Source of the DNA: Cognatilysobacter tabacisoli
Lineage (GTDB): Bacteria > Pseudomonadota > Gammaproteobacteria > Xanthomonadales > Xanthomonadaceae
DNA length: 64,000 nt
Assembly (NCBI RefSeq): GCF_003586305.1
Contig: NZ_QXJI01000001.1
Location: 1,612,001-1,676,000 of the forward strand
Direction: 5' to 3'
Shown: positions 7,495-15,415 of the stretch, in pieces
How positions within the stretch are numbered: the first letter of the stretch is position 1
Layout of the letters: every line of letters begins with the position of its first letter
Program-made: the position numbers and the translations under genes
The notes under the pieces: model-generated
What the model was told of the DNA's origin: nothing
The model's input: the letters and a program-made list of their open reading frames with translations, nothing else
The model's database searches: none

Positions 7495-9027
7495 TCAGTG
7501 GCCCGGCGATGGCGGCAGTACCTTGGCCTCGAACGTGTAATCCCACTGGTCGAAGTAGAGGTTCCCTCCCCTCCACTCCGCCTCGCCGCGCTGGGAGTCC
7601 ACGGTCTCGGATCGGAAATGCTGTTTCGGCGGAACCAGCGGCGTTCCGTAGTCGTCATTGAAGGCGATGCGATACGCATCGAGCCCGCCGAAGTAGAACC
7701 ACTCCAGCCCCGGGTCGCGCTCGCCCTCGAACCGGCCGGTGGTGACGTCCATCGGCAGCCAGCCGTACGGGGCGAGGTACATCCAGCCCCAGTCGTGCAG
7801 GTTGTCGTAGTCGCCGTCGGAGAAGACCATCCCCGACTGCCAGCGCGCGGGAATACCGTTGAGCCGCAGCAGCGTCATCAGCAGCAATGTCTGCTGCCCG
7901 CAGTCGCCGTGTCCGGTGGCCAGCACGTAGTGGGGGATGTTGCGGATCGTCGAGTACTCGCGCGCGCCGGCCCACGGGATGCGGTCGACGGCCTCGAACA
8001 GCTTGCGCGCGACGCGGTACGGATTGGATTCGTCGCCGACGACGCGCGCCGAGAACGCGCGGATCTCGTCGCTGAAGACGATGTGCGGCGGTCGTTCGCC
8101 CAGGTGCTCGGCCAGCGCGGCGGTCGGCACGACCGGCACGACGCTGTCGGGATCGATCGCGTGCACCTGCGCGTGGACGGTCAGTTCGTAGTCGATCGCG
8201 AAGCGCGTCGGCTGGCCGGCCACCGCGCGCTGCTCGAGGTAGACGGTCCGCTGGCGGGTGTCCTCGGGCGCGACGACTGCCTGCGCCGGCGTGGTCGCGT
8301 GCAGGCGCAGCCCATCCTGCTGGCCCGGAAGGGCGCGCGGGTACGGGATCCACGCGCGCACGGTCTCGCCGGCGGGGACCGCGTCGGCCTCCACGACGAG
8401 GGACTGCGTGACCCGCACGCGGCGCGGGGCCACGCTGCTCGCGCCGGTGGCGCGCGCGTGGGCGAGCGCCTCGGCGTGGTGCGCGTGCGGGGACTCCATC
8501 GGTCCGCCGCCGCCCGCGGCCGGTCGGGCGCGCCGCGCTGCCGCGTCGGGGCTGAGCAGGAACAGGTTCGAGACTGCGCGGGCGAAGTAGCGGGGCTCGC
8601 CGTCGATGACCAGGTGCTCGAGCTGCCCGGCCCGCGTCCAACGGTCGAATTCGTCGTCGCGCAGGTCCGGCACCTGCGCCCGCAGCCGCTCGCGCGCGGC
8701 CGCCTCGTCGAGCGGGAAGTCCAAGCGGATCCGGCGCATGCGTTCGCGCTCGAAGGCCAGCGCATCGCGGGTCGCGGGGGCCAGCGCGCCGTCGGCGAGC
8801 GCTGCGTCGATGCGGCGGCCGGCGTCGGCAAAGGCGCCGCGATCGACCAGCGACGCGACCGCCGGCAGCGGGTCCTCGACGGCCCGCGTTGGCCGCGCCG
8901 CCATGGCCAGGCACGCGCAGGCCAGCAGCGCGGACACCACGCGCGCCGGCGTCGGCGAAACCTGCTCGATGCTGCCCCTGCTCACGCCGCCGACCGCCCC
9001 TGGCTGACTGTCGCGGCTGTGTAACAT
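7495..9027 (-). CDS. Exported transglutaminase-fold protein (papain-like triad)
   Basis: A 510-residue protein with an N-terminal signal sequence (hydrophobic run at about 29-44, ending MAARPTRA). The last third is a transglutaminase-like domain with the full Cys-His-Asp triad: Cys376 in GHGDCGQQT, His411 in NLHDWGWMY and Asp427 in LPMDVT. Residues 50-170 are helical and of no recognised family; 200-320 look like a beta-rich domain (TQSLVVEADAVPAG, AWIPYPR) often found before such domains. Bacterial members usually cut or transfer amide bonds rather than crosslink proteins. It is the first gene of the minus arm beside murein-peptide enzymes, so action on peptide crosslinks is plausible but unproven. 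A GTG at 8985 would give a shorter, more typical signal peptide. Confidence 0.78.
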   Translation of the reverse strand: MLHSRDSQPGAVGGVSRGSIEQVSPTPARVVSALLACACLAMAARPTRAVEDPLPAVASLVDRGAFADAGRRIDAALADGALAPATRDALAFERERMRRIRLDFPLDEAAARERLRAQVPDLRDDEFDRWTRAGQLEHLVIDGEPRYFARAVSNLFLLSPDAAARRARPAAGGGGPMESPHAHHAEALAHARATGASSVAPRRVRVTQSLVVEADAVPAGETVRAWIPYPRALPGQQDGLRLHATTPAQAVVAPEDTRQRTVYLEQRAVAGQPTRFAIDYELTVHAQVHAIDPDSVVPVVPTAALAEHLGERPPHIVFSDEIRAFSARVVGDESNPYRVARKLFEAVDRIPWAGAREYSTIRNIPHYVLATGHGDCGQQTLLLMTLLRLNGIPARWQSGMVFSDGDYDNLHDWGWMYLAPYGWLPMDVTTGRFEGERDPGLEWFYFGGLDAYRIAFNDDYGTPLVPPKQHFRSETVDSQRGEAEWRGGNLYFDQWDYTFEAKVLPPSPGH

Positions 9028-9041
9028 GGGGATCAGGGCGC

Positions 9042-9084
9042 GTCAATAATTTATTCTTGACTAAAACATCGACTGAAGTATCTA
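9042..9084. promoter_or_regulatory. Divergent promoter region with inverted-repeat operator candidate
   Basis: A strikingly AT-rich island between the divergent arms. Bases 9042-9061 form an inverted repeat with arms GTCAA and TTGAC and a partly symmetrical AAT..ATT core; 16 of 20 positions obey dyad symmetry. The right arm overlaps TTGACT (9057-9062), a good -35 box for the plus arm, with TATCTA at 9079-9084 as possible -10 at 16-bp spacing. On the minus strand the AT-rich core could act as the -10 of the other arm. One protein bound here could control both arms; the RpiR-type regulator encoded at 11772 is the obvious candidate. Confidence 0.55.
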
Positions 9085-9125
9085 TTCCACTTCGACGGGC
9101 GCTGCCCGCGGAAGAAGACGCCCCG

Positions 9126-10598
9126 ATGCCCGTTTGCGTTTCCCCAGCACCCCCGCCGCAGGCCGGTGCCATGGCCCTCCGGCGGGCGTGGATGCTGCCG
9201 CTGCGCGCCACCGCCGTGGTGCTCGCGCTCGCGACGCCGTTCGCGCTCGCAGCCGCGGCGACCGGCCCGTCTGCGAACCCGCCCCACGGGGTCGTCGGCG
9301 TCGAAGACGCCCAGCTCGATCCCCGCTATTGGGTGGCCCGCCATCCGAACCCCGATGCGGCGTACCTCGACCGGCCCGCCATCGACGCGCACAACGCGAC
9401 CCTTCGGGCGACCGACCGCAGCGTCCACGACCTGCAGGCCCTCCCGCGGGTGCTCCCGCGGGAGCAGGTCGCGCAGTGGGTGGGCGCGCTGTCGGCGCCG
9501 CCATCGCGAACGCTCTACGACGTGCAGGGCGCTCCGCTCCCGCCCGCCACGCTCGCGGGCATCGTCGCCAACGCTGCGGTCGCGGCGATCCCGGCCGAGC
9601 GGCCGGCGCGCTACGGGCTCGCCGTGCGGCGCGCCGACTTGCGCACGTTCCCGACCGCGCTGCGGGTGTTCCGCGAGGTCGGCGACACCGACATTGACCG
9701 CTTCCAGGAAAGCACGCTGTTCCCGGGCGACCCGGTGGTGATCGCGCACGAGAGCGCCGACGGCCAGTGGTGGTTCGTCGTCAGCCCGCGCTATGCCGCG
9801 TGGGTGGAGCGCCGCCACATCGCCGAGGGCGACGCCGGGCAGGTGCTCGGCCACACGACGCGGTCGCCGTACCGGATCGTCACCGGCGCGACGGCGCACA
9901 CGGTCTACAACCCCGAGCTGCCGGCCGTGTCGGAACTGCAGCTCGACATGGGGGTGCGGATGCCGCTGCGCACCGACTGGCCCGCCGACCGCGCGGTCCA
10001 CGGGCAGCACCCCTACGCCTCGCACGTCGTCGACCTGCCCACGCGCGACGCCGATGGGCGGCTGCGGTTCGCCCCCGCGCTGCTGCCGCGCCGCGAGGAC
10101 ACCGCGGGCACCCCGCTGGCGCTGACCCCGCGCAACCTCATCGGGCAGTCGTTCAAGTTCCTCGGCGAGCGCTACGGGTGGGGGCACGCGTACAACGGGC
10201 GCGACTGCAGCGGCTTCGTGTCGGAGGTCTATCGCAGCCTCGGCGTCGAGTTGCCGCGCAACACGAGCGACCAGGCGCGCAGTCCGGCGCTGGCCGGGGT
10301 CGTGTTCGGCGAGCGCGACGGACGCGAGGCGCGCGAGGCCGCCGTGCGCGCGCTGCAGGTCGGCGACCTGGTGTACATCCCCGGCCACGTGATGATGGTG
10401 ATCGGGCACGTCGACGGCGCGCCGTACGTCATCCACGACACCACCGGCATCTCCTACCGCGGCGCCGGCGGCGCACTGGTGCGCATGCCGCTGAACCAGG
10501 TCGCTGTCACTCCGCTGCTGCCGCTGATGTTCAACGCGCGCGAGCGCAAGGTCGACCGCATCACCGCCATCCGCCACGTGCGCCACGCCGCGCGCTGA
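9126..10598 (+). CDS. YkfC-like NlpC/P60 murein-peptide endopeptidase
   Basis: A 490-residue exported enzyme. A signal sequence covers about residues 18-45 (LPLRATAVVLALATPFALAAAA). SH3-like domains fill about 160-320 (e.g. DPVVIAHESADGQWWFVVSPRYAAWVERR cut at about 202-230), and an NlpC/P60 cysteine peptidase domain covers 336-460 with Cys361 in GRDCSGFVSEVYR, His421 in IPGHVMM and His437 in VIHDTTG. The order and motifs match YkfC of Bacillus, which cuts the gamma-D-Glu-diamino acid bond of free murein peptides to release L-Ala-D-Glu. The next gene encodes a YkfB-like epimerase, as in the ykf operon. The ATG at 9126 follows a GGAAGAAG ribosome-binding site; the longer open frame overlaps the divergent gene. 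Its signal peptide suggests a periplasmic site. Confidence 0.87.
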   Translation: MPVCVSPAPPPQAGAMALRRAWMLPLRATAVVLALATPFALAAAATGPSANPPHGVVGVEDAQLDPRYWVARHPNPDAAYLDRPAIDAHNATLRATDRSVHDLQALPRVLPREQVAQWVGALSAPPSRTLYDVQGAPLPPATLAGIVANAAVAAIPAERPARYGLAVRRADLRTFPTALRVFREVGDTDIDRFQESTLFPGDPVVIAHESADGQWWFVVSPRYAAWVERRHIAEGDAGQVLGHTTRSPYRIVTGATAHTVYNPELPAVSELQLDMGVRMPLRTDWPADRAVHGQHPYASHVVDLPTRDADGRLRFAPALLPRREDTAGTPLALTPRNLIGQSFKFLGERYGWGHAYNGRDCSGFVSEVYRSLGVELPRNTSDQARSPALAGVVFGERDGREAREAAVRALQVGDLVYIPGHVMMVIGHVDGAPYVIHDTTGISYRGAGGALVRMPLNQVAVTPLLPLMFNARERKVDRITAIRHVRHAAR

Positions 10599-10637
10599 CC
10601 GCACTCCCGCCGACGAACCCGCCGAGCCACCCCCTTC

Positions 10638-11735
10638 ATGAAGATCACCGACATCCGTTTCGGCCTGCTGCGCGTGCCGCTGAAGACGCCTTTCAAGACC
10701 GCGCTGCGCACGGTCGAGGCGGTCGAGGACATTGTCGTTACGGTCCACACCGACACCGGCCACGTCGGCTACGGCGAGGCGCCGGCCACGGCGGTGATCA
10801 CCGGCGACACCCACGGCTCGATCGTGGAAGCCATCGGCCGCTACATCGCGCCGCGGCTGGTCGGCGAGGACATCGCCAACCTCAACCGCATCACCCAGCT
10901 CATACAGGGCGCGCTGGAGCGCAACACCAGCGCGAAGGCGGCGGTCGAGATCGCCGTCTACGACCTGTTCGGCCAGCTCTACGGCGCCCCGCTGTACCGG
11001 CTGCTCGGCGGCGGCGACCCGGTGATCACCACCGACATCACCATCAGCGTCGACTACATCGACAAGATGGTCGCCGACTCGATCAGCGCGGTGGACCGCG
11101 GCTTCGAGTCGCTGAAGATCAAGGTCGGCAAGGACATGGGCGTCGACGTCGAGCGGGTCAAGGCGATCTACGCTGCGGTCGAGGGCCGTGCCCTGCTGCG
11201 CCTCGATGCGAACCAGGGCTGGACGGCGAAGCAGGCCGTGCATGCGATCGGCACGCTCGAGGACGCCGGCGTGCGCCTCGAACTGGTCGAGCAGCCGGTC
11301 AAGGCGCACGACCTGGAGGGCATGAAGTACGTCACCGAGCGGGTCAACACGCCGATCATGGCCGACGAAAGCGTGTTCGGCCCGCGCGAAGTGATCGACC
11401 TGATCCGGATGCGCGCCGCGGACATCATCAACATCAAGCTGATGAAGACTGGCGGCCTGTCCAACGCGATCCGGATTGCCGACATCTCCGCGCTGTACGG
11501 GGTGGAGTGCATGATCGGCTGCATGCTGGAAACGAGCATCTCGGTGGCCGCGGCCGTGCACCTGGCGGTGGCCAAGTCGAACGTGATCACCAAGGTCGAC
11601 CTCGACGGCCCGTCGCTGTGCGCGTTCAACCCGGTCGACGGCGGAGTGCAGTTCAACGAGTCGGAGATCTCGGTGACCGATGCGCCCGGCCTCGGCATCC
11701 GCGAGATCCGCGGGCTCGAACCCTACCGGGCCTGA
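10638..11735 (+). CDS. ykfB: L-Ala-D/L-Glu (dipeptide) epimerase, enolase superfamily
   Basis: A 365-residue cytoplasmic enzyme that interconverts L-Ala-D-Glu and L-Ala-L-Glu so that ordinary peptidases can use murein dipeptides. All enolase-superfamily (MLE subgroup) residues are in place: the KxK pair Lys160/Lys162 in LKIKVGK, metal ligands Asp190 (RLDANQGW), Glu218 (ELVEQP) and Asp243 (MADES), and the opposing Lys267 (INIKLMKTGG). The C-terminal GCMLETSIS loop fits dipeptide epimerases. Numbering and motifs follow B. subtilis YkfB almost residue for residue. It lies 39 bases after the YkfC-like gene and 36 before the regulator gene, so an operon is likely. Other dipeptide specificities exist in this family. 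Confidence 0.88.
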   Translation: MKITDIRFGLLRVPLKTPFKTALRTVEAVEDIVVTVHTDTGHVGYGEAPATAVITGDTHGSIVEAIGRYIAPRLVGEDIANLNRITQLIQGALERNTSAKAAVEIAVYDLFGQLYGAPLYRLLGGGDPVITTDITISVDYIDKMVADSISAVDRGFESLKIKVGKDMGVDVERVKAIYAAVEGRALLRLDANQGWTAKQAVHAIGTLEDAGVRLELVEQPVKAHDLEGMKYVTERVNTPIMADESVFGPREVIDLIRMRAADIINIKLMKTGGLSNAIRIADISALYGVECMIGCMLETSISVAAAVHLAVAKSNVITKVDLDGPSLCAFNPVDGGVQFNESEISVTDAPGLGIREIRGLEPYRA

Positions 11736-11771
11736 CGCGCGGCCCGGAGTTGAATCGACGATGATTCCGCC

Positions 11772-12620
11772 ATGCCACCGCTGCTGAAGATCCGCGCCGA
11801 GCGCGACCGCATGTCGGCGATCGAGCGCCGCATCGCCGACTACCTGCTCGACAACGCGCACCTGCTGCGCGACTACTCGTCTCAGCAGCTCGCCGACGCG
11901 CTCGGGATCAGCCAGTCGAGCGTGGTGAAGTTCAGCCAGAAGCTCGGCTTCAAGGGCTACCCGGACCTCAAGTACACGATCGGGCAGGCCATCGCACGCG
12001 GCACCGGCATTGAGGAGGCGTCCGTGCGCGCCGACGACGCGGGCGACCCGCACGCGGCGCTGGCCGATTCGCTGTGGCAGATGAAGGCGCAGGCCGAGGC
12101 CGCGACGCGGCTGATCAATCCGCCCGCGCGCATCGATGCGATCGCCGCGGCGATCGAAGCCGCCGGCAAGGTCTACATCATCGGGCTCGGCGAAGACGGC
12201 ATCCCGGCGCGCGCGTTCGCCACCCGGCTGTCGATGCTCGGGGTGCTGACGGTCCACTACGTCGATGCGGCGCTGATGCAGGCCGGCGTGTCCAGCGCCG
12301 CGCCGGGCGACGTGCTGCTGGTGTTCTCCGAACACGGGCGCCAGCCGTCGCTGTGCCAGATCGGGCGCGGCGTGCGCGAACTCGGCGGCAGCGTGGTCAC
12401 CGTCACCCGGCACACGCCCAACCCGCTGCGCGCGCACGCCGACCATGCGCTGCTGGTGTCCGCGCACCACGAGTGCCGCTACATCGAGCCGCTGCTGTAC
12501 CAGTCGGCCCTGCAGCACCTGCTCGACGTGCTGTTCGTGCTGCTGTGCGAAGGCAGCGCGGCGCGACGCGACCGGCTCGACCTCAACCTCGATCGCATGC
12601 ACGATCTGCCCGATGGCTGA
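11772..12620 (+). CDS. RpiR/MurR-family transcriptional regulator with an unusual SIS domain
   Basis: A 282-residue regulator. Residues 1-76 form the HTH_6 DNA-binding domain (MSAIERRIADYLLDN, SQQLADALGISQSSVVKFSQKLG). Residues 120-265 form a SIS domain, which in this family normally senses a phosphosugar. Here the usual sugar-phosphate motifs differ: the G-x-G-x-S loop reads GLGEDG at 138-143, and the S-x-S-G-x-T motif reads FSEHGR at 185-190. The ligand may therefore not be a classical sugar phosphate. No sugar-catabolic gene (murQ, nagA, nagK) is nearby; all partners are peptide enzymes or transporters. Likely target is the inverted repeat at 9042-9061, about 2.7 kb upstream in the same operon. 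Confidence 0.85.
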   Translation: MPPLLKIRAERDRMSAIERRIADYLLDNAHLLRDYSSQQLADALGISQSSVVKFSQKLGFKGYPDLKYTIGQAIARGTGIEEASVRADDAGDPHAALADSLWQMKAQAEAATRLINPPARIDAIAAAIEAAGKVYIIGLGEDGIPARAFATRLSMLGVLTVHYVDAALMQAGVSSAAPGDVLLVFSEHGRQPSLCQIGRGVRELGGSVVTVTRHTPNPLRAHADHALLVSAHHECRYIEPLLYQSALQHLLDVLFVLLCEGSAARRDRLDLNLDRMHDLPDG

Positions 12621-12693
12621 TGCGGCCGTGGACGCTGTGATGCCGCACCGCCCGGCGCACGCCCCTTCCTTCCCGTACAGGACCACACCGACG

Positions 12694-13479
12694 ATGCCCC
12701 GACTCCTCGCCGCCACCGTGCGCACCGCGCTCCTCGGCATCGCCCTGGCGGCCACCGGCTGCACCACGGTGGCCGAGCCGGCCGCCTCGACCGACGCGCA
12801 GGCGTGGGCGCAGGCGCAGCAGATGGTCGTCGTCACCACGCCCGGCTGGGACGCGATCGACGGCCAACTTCGCCGGTTCGAACGCACCCCCGCCGGCTGG
12901 CGCGAAGTCGGCCCGGGCGCGCCGATCGTGATCGGCCGCAGCGGCAGCGGATGGGGGCTGGGCCTGCACCCGACGCAGGCGACCGGCCCGCAGAAGCGCG
13001 AAGGCGATGGCCGCGCGCCCGCCGGCGTGTTCGCGATCGGTCCTGCGTTCGGCTACGCGCCGAGCGCCGACACCGCGCTGCCGTACCAGGCGATGGATGC
13101 CGGCGACTACTGCATCGACGTGCCCGATTCGCCGCTGTACAACCGCATCGTCGATACCAAGGACGTCGGCGCCGAAGCGGTCAAGGGATCCACCGAGCCG
13201 ATGCGCCGCGACATCCACCTCGACGGCGACGACGTGTACCGGCTCGGGTTCGTGATCGAGCACAACGCGGGCGGCCGCGCGAACGCCGGCAGCTGCATCT
13301 TCGCCCACCTGTGGCGGGGCCCGTCGCGGCCGACGGCGGGCTGCACCGCGATGGCCGAGCCAGCGATGCGCGAGCTGCTGGCGTGGCTGGGGCCCAACCG
13401 CAAGCCGGTGTTCGTGCTGCTGCCCGAGCCCGAGTACCGACGCGTCCAGGCCGAATGGGGCCTGCCGCCGCTGCCGTGA
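12694..13479 (+). CDS. L,D-transpeptidase-fold (YkuD) lipoprotein
   Basis: A 261-residue predicted lipoprotein: the N-terminus is a short basic start, a hydrophobic run and the lipobox AATGC with Cys23. The YkuD domain follows, with catalytic His205 in IFAHLWRG and Cys217 in PTAGCTAM. This is the variant T-A-G-C form of the usual [S/T]-x-G-C motif, seen in a subgroup of L,D-transpeptidase-like proteins. Such enzymes make or break L,D-bonds at diaminopimelate or anchor proteins to murein. The ATG at 12694 gives an ideal lipoprotein signal; an in-frame ATG at 12640 would bury it. Its place between the regulator and the symporter genes ties it to murein turnover. Whether it works as transpeptidase or carboxypeptidase cannot be told. 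Confidence 0.82.
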   Translation: MPRLLAATVRTALLGIALAATGCTTVAEPAASTDAQAWAQAQQMVVVTTPGWDAIDGQLRRFERTPAGWREVGPGAPIVIGRSGSGWGLGLHPTQATGPQKREGDGRAPAGVFAIGPAFGYAPSADTALPYQAMDAGDYCIDVPDSPLYNRIVDTKDVGAEAVKGSTEPMRRDIHLDGDDVYRLGFVIEHNAGGRANAGSCIFAHLWRGPSRPTAGCTAMAEPAMRELLAWLGPNRKPVFVLLPEPEYRRVQAEWGLPPLP

Positions 13480-13558
13480 CGCGCGCCGGCGCGTCCACGC
13501 TGCCGCGCCGCGCGTAGGTCCACGCCCCTCCTCTTCCGCTTCCTTTGGAATCCGCCAC

Positions 13559-14827
13559 GTGTCGACGACTGCCCGCGTACTGCTCGGCCTCCTGCTCGGT
13601 GCCGCGATCGGCCTGGCGCTCGCGTGGTGGGACGCGTCCACCGCGACAGTCGTCGCCGACGCGGTCCAGCCGATCGGCCGCCTGTGGCTCAACGCGCTGC
13701 AGATGACCGTGGTGCCGCTGGTCGTCGCGCTGGTGATCATCGGCGTCAACGCCGCCCGCGACGCGGCCGCATCGGGGCGCACCGCGCGCCGCGCGATCGC
13801 GACGTTCGTCGTGCTGCTGTCGGCCGGCGCCGCGTTCGCCGCGATCGCCGCACCGCTGCTGCTGTCGCTGCTGCCGCGCCCAGCCGGGCTGGCCGAATCG
13901 CTGCGCGCGGCATCGCCGGAGGCCTCGACGCTGTCGGTGCCGGCGTCGCTGGGCGAGTGGTTCACCGCGATCATCCCGAGCAATGCGATCGCCGCCGCCG
14001 CGCAGAACGCGATGCTGCCGCTGGTGGTGTTTGCGCTGTTCTTCGGCTTCGCGCTCGCGCGGATCGAGCCGGAGCGTCGGCACCGGCTGCTCGAGCTGGT
14101 GCAGGCCGTCGCCGACGTGATGATCGTGATCGTGCGCTGGGTGCTGTGGGCCGCGCCGCTGGGCGTATTCGCGCTGGTTCTCGCGGTGTGTGCGCGCGTT
14201 GGCAGCGGCATGCTCGGCGCGTTCGGCACCTACATCGGCCTGCAGGTGGTGCTGTACGTCGCCGCGACGCTGCTGCTGTACCCCGTGGCGGTACTGGCCG
14301 GCGGCGAGCGCCTGCGCCGCTTCGCCGCGGCGATCCTGCCGGCGCAGACCATCGCCGCCAGCACGCAGTCTTCGCTGGCGTCGCTGCCGGCGATGATCGA
14401 AAGCGCGCGCACCCGGCTCGGCCACCCGGTCGCGACCACGTCGCTGGTGCTGCCGATGGCGGTCACGCTGTTCCGGCTGACCAGCCCGATGCAGTACGTC
14501 GGCGTCGCGGCGTTCATCGCCTGGGCCTACGGCATCGACCTGTCGATCGCGCAGCTCGCCGCGGGCGCCGCGCTCGCAGTGGTGATCAGCATGGGCTCGG
14601 TGGGCCTGCCCGGGCAGGTCAGCTTCATGGCGACGAACATGCCGGTGTCGCAGGCGATGGGCCTGCCGGTCGAGCCGCTCGGCCTGCTGCTGGCGCTAGA
14701 CACGATTCCCGACGTATTCGCCACGGTCGGCAACGTCACCGCCGACCTCACCGCGAACAGCATCGTGTCGCGGCAGGGCGCGGGCGACGCGCGCGACGAG
14801 CCCTCGACGGACACCGCGCTCGACTGA
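13559..14827 (+). CDS. DAACS-family (GltP-like) cation:amino-acid symporter, altered substrate site
   Basis: A 422-residue inner-membrane transporter with eight predicted helices and two re-entrant loops. The serine-rich HP1 loop reads ASTQSSLASLP. The TM8 signature reads DTIPDVFATVGNVTAD: the sodium-site Asn and last Asp are kept, but the Arg that holds the side-chain carboxylate of aspartate or glutamate in GltPh (Arg397) is Ala. The TM7 NMDGT motif is also replaced (FRLTSPMQ). A neutral amino acid or small peptide is thus more likely than glutamate. The start is a GTG at 13559 with GGAA nearby; no better ATG exists. It is the last gene of the plus arm, 79 bases after the L,D-transpeptidase gene. 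Transport of D- or L-alanine from murein breakdown would fit the context. Confidence 0.83.
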   Translation: MSTTARVLLGLLLGAAIGLALAWWDASTATVVADAVQPIGRLWLNALQMTVVPLVVALVIIGVNAARDAAASGRTARRAIATFVVLLSAGAAFAAIAAPLLLSLLPRPAGLAESLRAASPEASTLSVPASLGEWFTAIIPSNAIAAAAQNAMLPLVVFALFFGFALARIEPERRHRLLELVQAVADVMIVIVRWVLWAAPLGVFALVLAVCARVGSGMLGAFGTYIGLQVVLYVAATLLLYPVAVLAGGERLRRFAAAILPAQTIAASTQSSLASLPAMIESARTRLGHPVATTSLVLPMAVTLFRLTSPMQYVGVAAFIAWAYGIDLSIAQLAAGAALAVVISMGSVGLPGQVSFMATNMPVSQAMGLPVEPLGLLLALDTIPDVFATVGNVTADLTANSIVSRQGAGDARDEPSTDTALD

Positions 14828-15098
14828 CGCGCACTCGACTGATGCGCGCGGTTGGCACGCGGCCCGCGTGCAGCGCATCGCTCCCGCATCGATCGTGCCC
14901 AAAGCGGTGGGTTACCCCACGTCAGCAAGGGCCGTGCCGCAACGGGCACGAATCCGCGCGGCCATGGCATCAGTCAGGGGTGCGTCCGGCACGCGTTTTC
15001 CTGCGCGCATGAGCGAATGATTCGGTGGCGGTCATGCCCCCTGCCGCGCGGCGCGCCGACCGCACCCCGCCGCCCGGCCCCCCACCGGAGAGAGCACC

Positions 15099-15410
15099 AT
15101 GAAGATCCGCTACGCCATCGCAGCCCTCGCCCTGTGCTTCGCGACGCCCGCGTTCGCCGAAGACCCGATCAGCCAGCTGGCCGATGCGACCGGCCTGAGC
15201 GAACGCAAGGTCCAGATGGTCCTCGGCACGCGCAGTTCGTTCGCCGAGTACCGGTACACCTACGACCGTGCACTCGAGCAGTTCCGCGACGCGGTCGGCG
15301 AGGAGCAGTACCAGCGCTTCGTCGCCGGCCAGCCGATCGACCTCGAAGCCGTCGCGCGTGCGCGCGCCACCGCGCAGAGCGCCCGCACCGACGTCGCCGC
15401 CCGCCTGTGA
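15099..15410 (+). CDS. Small exported protein of unknown function
   Basis: A 103-residue protein with a clear signal peptide (MKIRYAIAALALCFATPAFA, cleavage after AFA). The mature part of about 83 residues is polar and helical, begins EDPISQLADATGL and contains a YRYTYDRALEQFRDAVGEEQ stretch rich in aromatic and acidic residues. A GGAGAG ribosome-binding site precedes the ATG. I recognise no domain. It converges on the YdjM-type gene, with only five bases between the two stop codons. The 271 bases before it, after the symporter gene, show no clear promoter or structure. Confidence 0.7.
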   Translation: MKIRYAIAALALCFATPAFAEDPISQLADATGLSERKVQMVLGTRSSFAEYRYTYDRALEQFRDAVGEEQYQRFVAGQPIDLEAVARARATAQSARTDVAARL

Positions 15411-15415
15411 CGACG

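Noticed and set aside
7455-7679. A 75-residue extension of the TonB receptor
   Set aside because: It overlaps the upstream gene's coding end, and it would bury the signal peptide that starts at 7454.
9051-12887. A 1278-codon minus-strand frame opposite the murein-peptide operon
   Set aside because: Same reason: no domain, and it runs across five well-supported plus-strand genes and their intergenic gaps.
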